From Mucilaginibacter flavus (lineage in GTDB: Bacteria > Bacteroidota > Bacteroidia > Sphingobacteriales > Sphingobacteriaceae), in NCBI RefSeq assembly GCF_030409315.1, contig NZ_JAUFPS010000005.1:52199-116198 (forward strand): a DNA stretch of 64,000 nt, read 5' to 3'. Shown here in pieces: positions 7,401 through 15,237 of the stretch. The number at the start of each line of letters is the position of its first letter. Position 1 is the stretch's first letter. The translations under genes were made by a program, and so were the position numbers. The notes below the pieces were generated by a model, which saw only the letters and a program-made list of their open reading frames with translations, was not told the origin of the DNA and ran no database searches.

Positions 7401-9758
7401 ATGAAAAAAACACTTACTTTTATTGTATTGCTGCTGCTTTGTATATCTGTACAAGCGCAAAATATGACCAATGTTAATGGCACTGTTACCGACCGTATTC
7501 AACAAGGTATTGCCGGGGCTTCAGTTTACCTGCTTAACACTAATTACCATACTATTGCCGATAAAAAGGGCAATTTCTCGCTACAAAACATTCCTACTGG
7601 TACTTATATGCTACACGTCAGCGCTGTAGGTTTTGCAAGCAAAAATCAATCGATTGCAATCAACGGCAATCAATCTTTGAACATCAGCCTTAGCGATGAT
7701 AACCGACAATTAGATGAAGTTACCGTAACCGCGCAAAAATACGAGGAAGATGCTCAAAAGGTACCTTTCAGTATCTCTACATTAACCGCCAAACAGGTAA
7801 AGGACTATGGTCTTTGGGATTTAAAAGATCTTACGGCCATTGTACCAAATCTAAACTCGGCAGGTCCGGGCGATAGTCGCACGGTGAGCGGTATCCGCGG
7901 TGTTGTTACGACCTCATATGATCCGGCTGTGGCTACTTATGTTGATGGTGTAAACCAGTATGGGTTGGATACCTATATTCCGCAACTGTTGGATATAGAT
8001 AGGATTGAAGTACTGCGCGGGCCGCAGGGAACATTGTACGGACGTAATGCTACCGGCGGCGTTATCAACATTATTACCAAACAACCCAGTAATACGGTTA
8101 GCGGCTTTGCAGGGTTGGATTTTGGCAACTACGGCCAGCAACGCTACACCCTGGGCATTAAAGCACCGTTAATAAAAGACCGTTTATTTTTAGGCGTAGC
8201 CGGTGTATACTCGGGCTTTAACGGATTTTATACCAATACTTTTAATAATACCCATTTTGATAAACAGCATTTCTTTTTAGGTAACTACTATTTAAAATTC
8301 CTGGCTACCTCCAAGTTAGCCTTCACCTTAAATGTAAAGAATTACAACAACCGTAACAATGGCGCGTTTACGCTGGCCGGCTCGCCCGAGGAAGCTTTGG
8401 CTAAGCCTTACCAGGTTGATCAGAATGCTACTACCAAAATGATTGATAACACTTTTCATTCATCTTTGGCAATCAACTACACAGGTCGTAGTTTCAACTT
8501 TACTTCACAGTCATCATACCAGGTAAATAACCGCTATTACACCACCCCTATCGATGGTGATTTTTCACCCATCGACGCTGTTTCTGTAATTAACAATTAT
8601 GGCGGCGACTGGAACAAGGTACGTACAGGAATCCAGGAGTTTAGGTTTACCTCTCCTGCTTCATCTACCTCAAAATTAAAATGGACTGCCGGCACTTATG
8701 GTTTTTATCACTACGCGCCAAACAAACAAGGCACTCATTTTGGTGCCGATGCAGCCGCGGTTGGTTCACCAATTAGCAATTTCACCAGTATCAACACCAA
8801 TACTGATCGCAACTTTGGTTTAGCCGCTTACGGGCAGGTAACTTATGCTGTTAGTCCGCAATTTGATATTACCGCAGGTTTGCGTTATGATTACGAGCAT
8901 AAAAAAGAAAACGTTGAAGGCGAGTTTAAACCAGATGGACAAGACGCGGTTGTTACCAGGTCTGATACTTCGTCAAAAGCCAACTTTAAAGCGTTTTCTC
9001 CAAAGCTGAACATTGCTTATCACCTGTCAATAAATAATGATTTGTACGCCACCTATAGCCGTGGATTCAGGGCTGGGGGCATTACTGAGTTAGGCTCTGA
9101 TCCATCTTCACCTCCTTTATACACTTTTAAACCAGAGTACAGCAATAACTTTGAGGTTGGCTCAAAAAACAGCTTTTTTGATAATAAGCTGCGTGCAAAC
9201 GTGGCCTTGTTTTACACCCGCATCACCGATGCGCAGGTGCCAACACTAATTTTACCAGATGCTATCACTATCACCAAAAATGCCGGTAAACTGAGCAGCA
9301 AAGGTGCTGAGCTGGAGTTAAACGCTACCCCTGTTAAAGGTTTATTGATTGACGAAAACTTTGGCTACACCCATGCCCGTTATACCGATTTAGCTGTTGG
9401 CAACAACGGCGAGGTGGTAAACCTGAAAGGCAACAGGCAAATTTATACCCCTGCTGTTACCAACATGTTTGCCCTGCAATACGGCTACGGCTTAAACGAC
9501 AAGATAAAAACCAGGCTGGTAGCCCGTGGCGAATGGCGTTTATTAGGTAATGAGTATTTTGACCTTGCCAACAAAATTGAGCAAAAAGCATACAGCAAAT
9601 TCAACGCCCGTGTGGGTGTGGAAACCAAATGTTTCAGCCTGTTTTTATGGGAAAGCAACATTGCAAACAAAAAAGCTATTGATTACGCCTATGATTTTGG
9701 CGCCACGCACTTAGGTAACCCACGTACTTACGGAGTATCGTTAAGTACTAATTTTTAA
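7401..9758 (+). CDS. TonB-dependent outer-membrane receptor
   Basis: A 785-residue receptor for energy-coupled uptake across the outer membrane. I choose ATG 7401 because it opens the signal peptide MKKTLTFIVLLLLCISVQAQ; the longer frame would need a TTG start. After the signal comes a CarboxypepD_reg-like beta-sandwich (about 22-105), then a TonB box-like region, a plug domain (KVPFSISTLTAKQVKDYG through IEVLRGPQGTLYGRNATGG, about 115-240) and a 22-strand-type barrel ending in GVSLSTNF. No SusD partner is adjacent, so this is not a classic polysaccharide (SusC) system. The plug sequence resembles siderophore or small-molecule receptors; the ligand is unknown. Confidence 0.93.
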   Translation: MKKTLTFIVLLLLCISVQAQNMTNVNGTVTDRIQQGIAGASVYLLNTNYHTIADKKGNFSLQNIPTGTYMLHVSAVGFASKNQSIAINGNQSLNISLSDDNRQLDEVTVTAQKYEEDAQKVPFSISTLTAKQVKDYGLWDLKDLTAIVPNLNSAGPGDSRTVSGIRGVVTTSYDPAVATYVDGVNQYGLDTYIPQLLDIDRIEVLRGPQGTLYGRNATGGVINIITKQPSNTVSGFAGLDFGNYGQQRYTLGIKAPLIKDRLFLGVAGVYSGFNGFYTNTFNNTHFDKQHFFLGNYYLKFLATSKLAFTLNVKNYNNRNNGAFTLAGSPEEALAKPYQVDQNATTKMIDNTFHSSLAINYTGRSFNFTSQSSYQVNNRYYTTPIDGDFSPIDAVSVINNYGGDWNKVRTGIQEFRFTSPASSTSKLKWTAGTYGFYHYAPNKQGTHFGADAAAVGSPISNFTSINTNTDRNFGLAAYGQVTYAVSPQFDITAGLRYDYEHKKENVEGEFKPDGQDAVVTRSDTSSKANFKAFSPKLNIAYHLSINNDLYATYSRGFRAGGITELGSDPSSPPLYTFKPEYSNNFEVGSKNSFFDNKLRANVALFYTRITDAQVPTLILPDAITITKNAGKLSSKGAELELNATPVKGLLIDENFGYTHARYTDLAVGNNGEVVNLKGNRQIYTPAVTNMFALQYGYGLNDKIKTRLVARGEWRLLGNEYFDLANKIEQKAYSKFNARVGVETKCFSLFLWESNIANKKAIDYAYDFGATHLGNPRTYGVSLSTNF

Positions 9759-9775
9759 TATTGTTTTAATACCCA

Positions 9776-9827
9776 AAGATGTAATTTAGACTGTCTTTTA
9801 ACTATCAAGACATCTAAATTACATCTT
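9776..9827 (+). promoter_or_regulatory. 21-bp hairpin ending one base before a start codon
   Basis: Arms aagatgtaatttaga (9776-9790) and tctaaattacatctt (9813-9827) are perfect complements. Inside them tgtctt (9792-9797) pairs with aagaca (9807-9812), leaving one bulged C (9791) and a 9-nt loop. The 3' arm ends at 9827 and the ATG of the SH3-domain gene is 9828-9830. It may be the terminator of the upstream receptor gene, an operator, or an element that masks the ribosome entry site. There is no U-tract after it. Confidence 0.7.
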
Positions 9828-10487
9828 ATGAAAAAACGCCTTTTATCACTGCCTGTTTTATTTTTCCTTTTGGTTTTTAACCTTGTTGTTAAAGCTCATA
9901 CTGCTCCGGCCACTAAATTAAACGTTTGGCTTCTTCAAGGTGTTCAACTCAAAGCAAGTCCATCCGAAAAAAGCAAAACAATTGCTACACTTCCCTACGG
10001 TACATCGGTTAATACAATAAAAGAAACCAGTCCTCAAAAATCATTTACTGTCGACTTTAAAAGTGACGCCTTTAAAAAGCCCTATAAACTAAAAGGCCAA
10101 TGGGTTAAAGTTGATTTTAATGGCAAAACAGGTTATGTGTTTGATGGATTCCTATCGGCATTGCCCCCATTGCATAAAGATGTGCACGGCAATTTTGAAC
10201 CGCAGGAAGATTATTTAAAGCGTAATTACGGTGTTAAAAAAATCGAAAAAATATCGAACAGGAAAGCCGGTCCATTAACCACAACCTATTATAACAACGG
10301 CATTAAAAGTGTGGAAATGGGCATGGAGGGTTGTTTTGATCACCAACTTTATTTCACCAAAATAACCCTTAACGAGGCGGTGTTATTACAAAAGGTTTTG
10401 TATGTTGGAGCCGATGCGGCGCAAAATATCAAAGTTGAAAGACTTGATAACAACAACATCAAAATATCATCGTACGATTGTGATTGA
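9828..10487 (+). CDS. Exported protein with bacterial SH3-like domain
   Basis: A 219-residue protein with a signal peptide (MKKRLLSLPVLFFLLVFNLVVKA). An SH3b-like domain covers about residues 32-105: LNVWLLQGVQLKASPSEKSK, ATLPYGTSVNTI, and GQWVKVDFNGKTGYVFDGFLS, the typical closing strand. The C-terminal half (TTTYYNNGIKSVEMGMEG onward) is not recognised. SH3b domains often bind cell-wall peptides; that role here is only an inference. Translation starts directly at the base of a large hairpin, which may control expression. The stop is followed about 60 nt later by the NTF2-like gene on the same strand. Confidence 0.7.
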   Translation: MKKRLLSLPVLFFLLVFNLVVKAHTAPATKLNVWLLQGVQLKASPSEKSKTIATLPYGTSVNTIKETSPQKSFTVDFKSDAFKKPYKLKGQWVKVDFNGKTGYVFDGFLSALPPLHKDVHGNFEPQEDYLKRNYGVKKIEKISNRKAGPLTTTYYNNGIKSVEMGMEGCFDHQLYFTKITLNEAVLLQKVLYVGADAAQNIKVERLDNNNIKISSYDCD

Positions 10488-10547
10488 TATATTTGTTAAT
10501 TTAGTTTGAACTAACCGGCTTCAAATCAACTAAATTATCCTTATCAA

Positions 10548-11072
10548 ATGAAAAATATTGTTTTATTAACCGCTGCTGTTTTCACTTTTGCAGCCAGCCA
10601 ATGCCCCGCCCAGGTAATTACCAAATATGGCGATAATGTAAGTACGCTTGATGGTATCATTAAAGCGTATTACGACGTGGTAACCGTAAAAAAAGGCGAA
10701 CAGGTGTATTATGAGCGCGACAGCCTGCTGCATGTTCCAGACGCGCACGTAGGCTCGGGCTATATTGATAAACAGGGTAAACAGCGTTTTAATTATATGA
10801 CGCTTAAAAAATATCACCAGCTTTCCGATGCATCTTTATCCCGCGACGGGTTTGACGAAAGGGAGATTTCGCGCAAGATTGAACATTTCGGCAGCATTTA
10901 CCACGTGTTCAGCACCTATGAATCGCGCAATACCAAAAACGGACCAATCATTGAACGTGGCATCAACAGCATTGAACTATTTAACGATGGCACCCGCTTT
11001 TGGATACTGGCCTGGTTTTATGACGGCGAACGCAAGGACAACACGATACCGGGGGAATATTTGGGGAATTAG
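10548..11072 (+). CDS. Exported NTF2-like (SnoaL-like) protein
   Basis: A 174-residue protein with a signal peptide (MKNIVLLTAAVFTFAASQCPA). The rest has the cone-fold outline: a helix TLDGIIKAYYDVVTVKKGE, then DSLLHVPDAHVG, and C-terminal strands GINSIELFNDGTRFWILAWFYDGER ending in IPGEYLGN. The phrase with an Asp-Gly turn, a tryptophan and a final IPxEYL is characteristic of Bacteroidota SnoaL/NTF2-like exported proteins. Catalytic function unknown. A period-7 tract (agaatca, agaagtt, agagtca, agagtca) begins at its stop codon. Confidence 0.65.
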   Translation: MKNIVLLTAAVFTFAASQCPAQVITKYGDNVSTLDGIIKAYYDVVTVKKGEQVYYERDSLLHVPDAHVGSGYIDKQGKQRFNYMTLKKYHQLSDASLSRDGFDEREISRKIEHFGSIYHVFSTYESRNTKNGPIIERGINSIELFNDGTRFWILAWFYDGERKDNTIPGEYLGN

Positions 11073-11486
11073 AATCAAGAAGTTAGAGTCAAGAGTCAAG
11101 ACATGGAATGTTATCCGACGTGATGTTGAATTGTAAAATGAGGCCGACGCTAAAAGTTGCAATGACGACGGGCAAAGAAAAAAATGGGGTCATGCTGAGC
11201 TTGTCGAAGCACGCGGGCAAAGGCCTCTACGCGCGCCCTTCGACAGGCTCAGGGTGACAGCCCCTTAAAAAACAACTTATCATAATGCTTGATGGGTCCT
11301 GAAACAAGTCCAAAATAACTTTGATAACAACAAGGGCCGGATGATTAATTCTCCCGGCCCTTGTTATTTTTTGTCTTGATTCTTGACTCTTGATTCTAAA
11401 AGTCTTTTCACTGCCGGAAGATCAACTCTCCCGGCCCTTTGTGTTATTTTTCTGTCTTGATTCTTGACTCTAATCTCTTGATTCTA
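11073..11486. repeat. Intergenic repeats: period-7 tracts, an inverted repeat and a duplicated terminator-like block
   Basis: No gene. Contents: a period-7 tract at 11071-11105; a 21-nt imperfect inverted repeat (gtcatgctgagcttgtcgaag, 11189-11209, and its complement at 11238-11258, 18/21 matches); a terminator at 11329-11372; and complementary period-7 tracts at 11375-11395 and 11456-11485 (cttgatt, cttgact). A block containing CTCCCGGCCCTTxTTATTTTT plus the tract is present twice (about 11350-11395 and 11428-11485), suggesting a local duplication. Confidence 0.75.
11329..11372 (+). terminator. Rho-independent terminator
   Basis: Arms aacaagggccgg (11329-11340) and ccggcccttgtt (11354-11365) are perfect complements, with a 13-nt loop and a following attttttg run. 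It would end plus-strand transcription from the NTF2-like gene. Facing convergent transcription from the minus-strand receptor gene is also likely. Confidence 0.8.
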
Positions 11487-14033
11487 TTAACGTCCGCCTG
11501 TAGCACCACCACCGGCGTTGCCGCCTTGGTCGCCTTGTTTCTGGTCGTCGTTGTTAACGCCTTTTTTCTGTTGCTGCGGATTGCTGAAGCTTAACTTACC
11601 AAAGCTGTAGCTAAACGTAATACCGAACGAACGGAAAGGGAAAGCGGTTGAGCTTTGTAACGAGAAAGCGCTGCTGCTGATGTTTTGATCAAAATGTTTG
11701 TCCCTGGCAAATGGCTGCACAGTGTTAAAGCCGATAGCCAGTTTTTTATCCATAAACTGTTTCTTTAAACCAAAAGCATAAATGCCAAATGCCGGGCTGG
11801 TACCTTGTATGGTACGGCGGGCCGAGTTGGTAAAGCCAAATAATTCGGCAAGGAAGTTATGCGGAAATTGGTATGACGCGCTTCCGAAAGCCGAATACTG
11901 GAAGTAAACACCGGTTGCCGAAGCCTTGTCTTTATACTCATCAAATATAGTTGGGTTATAAGTATAACCGTTGATGCTGGCCCTGATGGTTAACGGTTTA
12001 ATCGGGTTGATAGACCCGAAGAAACTTGCGCCAAACGAATTGTTTTTACCAATGTTTTGGTAAGCCGTACGTGTTGCATGCACAACCTGGTGACGAATAG
12101 TTTCTGTTAAAGTATCGGCAATACCCTCAATCATGTTATTGGTATTTTTATAATATACCGAGAAGTTGATCACCGATGATTTAATGAACTTGTTGATGTT
12201 TAACTCAACAGTTTGTGATACCTCTGGTGCCAGGTTAACATTACCTACAGATTGGCTTTGGATTGAGCTACGGTTGATAAACGGATTTAAAAACTGCAAG
12301 CTTGGCCTTTGAATACGTTTACTATAGGATAGTTTTAATGTTTGGGTACCCAGTTGTTTTTGTATAGTTAAGCTTGGCACATAAGTAGTATAGTTTGATG
12401 TGAACGGTGATAGATTTTGAAAAGCATCGCCGGCTGTAGTGGCATCCTGGTAAGGGTTTTGCGGATCGCCTTTGATCCTGGTATTTTCAACACGACCGCC
12501 AGCCAATATCGAATAATTTTTTGGCAGGGTGAATGTTAATACAGCGTAACCCGCGTATACGTTTTGGGTATAATCATACAGGTTTGAGTTCAACGAATCG
12601 CGCACCGCGTTGTTACCAGCGTCGTCAGTATCAAAAATATCGTAGTTACTGTTTATACGACGTTGGATAGTTTTACCACCGGCTTCAACCTTTACTACTT
12701 TATTTAAAGGCAGGGTATAATCGGCCTGGAAAGTGTACTCATTGTTTTTACCATTGTTATCACCAATCTGGCTTGGGTTAACCGCGGTAAATAAGTTGTT
12801 GTAGTTGGTAGTGATTAAGCTGTGGCTCCACTGACCCGATAAGGTAAATTCTTCACCCTCTTTTTTAAATTTGTGGGTATAATCTAAATTCCAGTCAAAA
12901 CCACCAAAGTGATTGTGCGATTTGGTATTGCTGGTATATTGGCTTAAAATACTGCCTGCCTGTATGTTGTTTACGCCGCTTCCATCGGTGTTAAAACCAC
13001 CATCATTAAGCCTAAAAGTAGTATTAAAGCTGTTGTAGGCATTAACCTCATAACCCATAGTTACCGAACCAATAGCACCATGCCTTTTAATACGGCTTGA
13101 TGAATTGTTAAAGTTATGACGGGTTACATCACCATTGCCATCGTAAAATTTTTGATCGAATACTGTTGTTGATACCTGCGGCCAGGTTAAGTTACCACCC
13201 GCGTTTACACCTAAACTAAACCTGTTTTTGTTATAGTTTAAGTTAACGTTGCCATTATTTTGACGGGTACCAACACCGCCGCTCACAGAACCGCTAATGC
13301 CCGATACATTTTTTTGTTTGGTGATGATGTTAATGATACCACCAGAACCTTCGGCATCATATTTTGCCGATGGCGATGTTACAACTTCGATGGTTTTGAT
13401 CTGATCGGCAGGGATGGTTTTCAATACATCTGATAAACTGGCCGATGTAGCGCCCGATGGTTTACCGTTAATTAATACCTTAACGTTTTGATCGCCACGG
13501 ATAGATACGTTACCATTGATATCTACGTTAACCAAGGGTACTTTTTGCAATACGTCTGTAGCGTTACCACCGGCCGAGGTGAGGTCTTTTTCGGCATTGA
13601 AAACGATTTTATCAATCTTGTTTTCAATTAGCGGTGCCTGGCCAACAACATTAACGGTTGCCAGTGCATGCGCGCCTGGCGAGATAAATACGTTTCCCAA
13701 TTTATTATCGGGCTTTGAAGCCGTTGTAGTTACAGGCTCAACAATTTTTGTTGGATAACCGATAAAAGTAATTTTAAGGCTGTAAGTGCCTGGCTTTACG
13801 TTATCAATTTTAAAATTACCTTTCTCGTCGGTAAGTACACCATTAAGCGGCGATTTACCGCCTACGCGGTATAAGCCAACAGTAGTGTAATCCATTGGTT
13901 TTTTGGTAACTGAATCGATAACCGTGCCCGAAATACGGCCCACAATATTAGGACCGCCGCCACCAACCCCAAACTGGGCTTTGGCCGAAAGAGCAAAACA
14001 GAATAATGCTATAAGTATGTAAAAACGTTTCAT
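11487..14033 (-). CDS. TonB-receptor-like outer-membrane beta-barrel protein
   Basis: An 848-residue outer-membrane protein: signal peptide MKRFYILIALFCFALSAKA, CarboxypepD_reg-like domain (about 30-115: GRISGTVIDSVTKKPMDYTT ... IDNVKPGTYSLKITFIGY), plug domain (about 130-245: DVLQKVPLVNVDINGNVSIRG, PSAKYDAEGSGGIINIITK), then a barrel. This matches the outer membrane protein beta-barrel family related to TonB-dependent receptors but without a SusD partner. The barrel appears to end near FGITFSYSFGKLSF. About 35 more residues, rich in Gln, Asp and Gly (NDDQKQGDQGGNAGGGATGG), follow as a hydrophilic tail. Ligand unknown. Confidence 0.85.
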   Translation of the reverse strand: MKRFYILIALFCFALSAKAQFGVGGGGPNIVGRISGTVIDSVTKKPMDYTTVGLYRVGGKSPLNGVLTDEKGNFKIDNVKPGTYSLKITFIGYPTKIVEPVTTTASKPDNKLGNVFISPGAHALATVNVVGQAPLIENKIDKIVFNAEKDLTSAGGNATDVLQKVPLVNVDINGNVSIRGDQNVKVLINGKPSGATSASLSDVLKTIPADQIKTIEVVTSPSAKYDAEGSGGIINIITKQKNVSGISGSVSGGVGTRQNNGNVNLNYNKNRFSLGVNAGGNLTWPQVSTTVFDQKFYDGNGDVTRHNFNNSSSRIKRHGAIGSVTMGYEVNAYNSFNTTFRLNDGGFNTDGSGVNNIQAGSILSQYTSNTKSHNHFGGFDWNLDYTHKFKKEGEEFTLSGQWSHSLITTNYNNLFTAVNPSQIGDNNGKNNEYTFQADYTLPLNKVVKVEAGGKTIQRRINSNYDIFDTDDAGNNAVRDSLNSNLYDYTQNVYAGYAVLTFTLPKNYSILAGGRVENTRIKGDPQNPYQDATTAGDAFQNLSPFTSNYTTYVPSLTIQKQLGTQTLKLSYSKRIQRPSLQFLNPFINRSSIQSQSVGNVNLAPEVSQTVELNINKFIKSSVINFSVYYKNTNNMIEGIADTLTETIRHQVVHATRTAYQNIGKNNSFGASFFGSINPIKPLTIRASINGYTYNPTIFDEYKDKASATGVYFQYSAFGSASYQFPHNFLAELFGFTNSARRTIQGTSPAFGIYAFGLKKQFMDKKLAIGFNTVQPFARDKHFDQNISSSAFSLQSSTAFPFRSFGITFSYSFGKLSFSNPQQQKKGVNNDDQKQGDQGGNAGGGATGGR

Positions 14034-14168
14034 TTATGTTTATTTTGGTAATTGGAGGCGAAAATAGTTTAAATGTTACACGGCAAAACCTTATTTTTTT
14101 GATAAAGTATCAATTGTCATGTACATGTTACACTATGATGATAATTAAGCAATGGCTATTTAGAATGA

Positions 14169-15113
14169 CTATTGATAGCTCAATTTTTGAGAAAATTTGA
14201 GGCACGGCTCCTCTATTAGTTTATAAAATACCCATGCAAATAAAATGCTTAAAGCAAAACCGGTTACATAGGCTATTCCGTTAAACAATAACGCTTTGGG
14301 CAGTAACCTACCCAACCATACCACAGTATTGGCACCAATCATATCATGGGTAAGGTATAATGAGAATGAAATTTTTGAAAAAAAACTCACTATTGGTCTT
14401 TTTTTTAATGGCAGTAACAACAATACTAAAGCCAATAAAGCTATTGCGGTTTGCAGTATCCCTAAGCTGTAAATGCCACACACTATTATTATTATACCGG
14501 GTATTAAAACGGATTGAAGGCTTTTAGCCTTTGCTATGTACAAATAATATAATATGCCCAATGCAAAAGCAGGAAAACAAACAATCAGCGTTACTATAGG
14601 CAACTTAATTAATAAAGCGCATACACTTAGGAGAGCAAGAACCCATTGCCCCCATTTGCCTGTAAAAAGCGGAAAGCAAAAAGCTACGAACAAATAAAAT
14701 TGGAATTCGATACCCAAGGTCCAATACACAGGACTAAGGTAGGGTTGCGCTAAAAAAACATTCAGGTAAGCAACATGACAAACCGCGTTAAGCCAATCGG
14801 GATGGTAATGATCTATCCAGAAAAAGTTGATGATAATGGCCAGTATAATCGAGGTGATATAAGGAGGTTCAATGCGGATAATTCTTTTGAGGATAAACTT
14901 ACCACTTAACCGCCAGGTATAATTTTGCGGGATAGCCCAGCAAATAATAAAACCGGATAAAAGGAAAAACATATAAACACCCAGCCAGCCATATTTTATA
15001 ACAGGCAAAACCTTACCGCCCAAATGAAACAAAGCCACCGCGAGCGAAGCTATCGCCCGGATATAATCAACCTGGTGGATGTGTTTTTTTTGCCTTGTAG
15101 CGGATGCAGTCAT
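14169..15113 (-). CDS. Acyltransferase 3 family membrane protein
   Basis: A 314-residue polytopic inner-membrane protein with roughly nine to ten hydrophobic helices. The family start is clear: VDYIRAIASLAVALFHLGG, with the conserved His of the FH motif, then GWLGVYMFFLLSGFII. The loop RIEPPYI and the central PVYWTLGIEFQFYLF (W-T-L-x-x-E-x-x-F-Y) match Acyl_transf_3/OafA-type enzymes, which O-acylate envelope sugars or other cell-surface molecules. No glycan cluster is nearby, so the substrate is open. It lies downstream of leuS but is separated by a strong hairpin. Confidence 0.85.
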   Translation of the reverse strand: MTASATRQKKHIHQVDYIRAIASLAVALFHLGGKVLPVIKYGWLGVYMFFLLSGFIICWAIPQNYTWRLSGKFILKRIIRIEPPYITSIILAIIINFFWIDHYHPDWLNAVCHVAYLNVFLAQPYLSPVYWTLGIEFQFYLFVAFCFPLFTGKWGQWVLALLSVCALLIKLPIVTLIVCFPAFALGILYYLYIAKAKSLQSVLIPGIIIIVCGIYSLGILQTAIALLALVLLLLPLKKRPIVSFFSKISFSLYLTHDMIGANTVVWLGRLLPKALLFNGIAYVTGFALSILFAWVFYKLIEEPCLKFSQKLSYQ

Positions 15114-15183
15114 GTATACCGGCGTTATGTTTCCGGCTGGTGGTAAGATAATGAAAATATAGGGTGATTATAAAAGAGCGGAA

Positions 15184-15216
15184 AGACTTACGAAGTTTTT
15201 GAAACTTCGTAAGTCT
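15184..15216 (-). terminator. 15-bp perfect hairpin after leuS
   Basis: agacttacgaagttt (15184-15198) and aaacttcgtaagtct (15202-15216) pair perfectly around a 3-nt loop, 21 nt past the leuS stop on the minus strand. The U-tract is weak, so it could equally be a dispersed palindrome that acts as a terminator. Confidence 0.6.
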
Positions 15217-15237
15217 GGTATCTAAAGTGTGATGATC

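Noticed and set aside
7401..14033. SusC/SusD polysaccharide-utilisation locus
   Set aside because: Two receptor-type barrels are present but there is no SusD gene and no adjacent glycoside hydrolase cluster.
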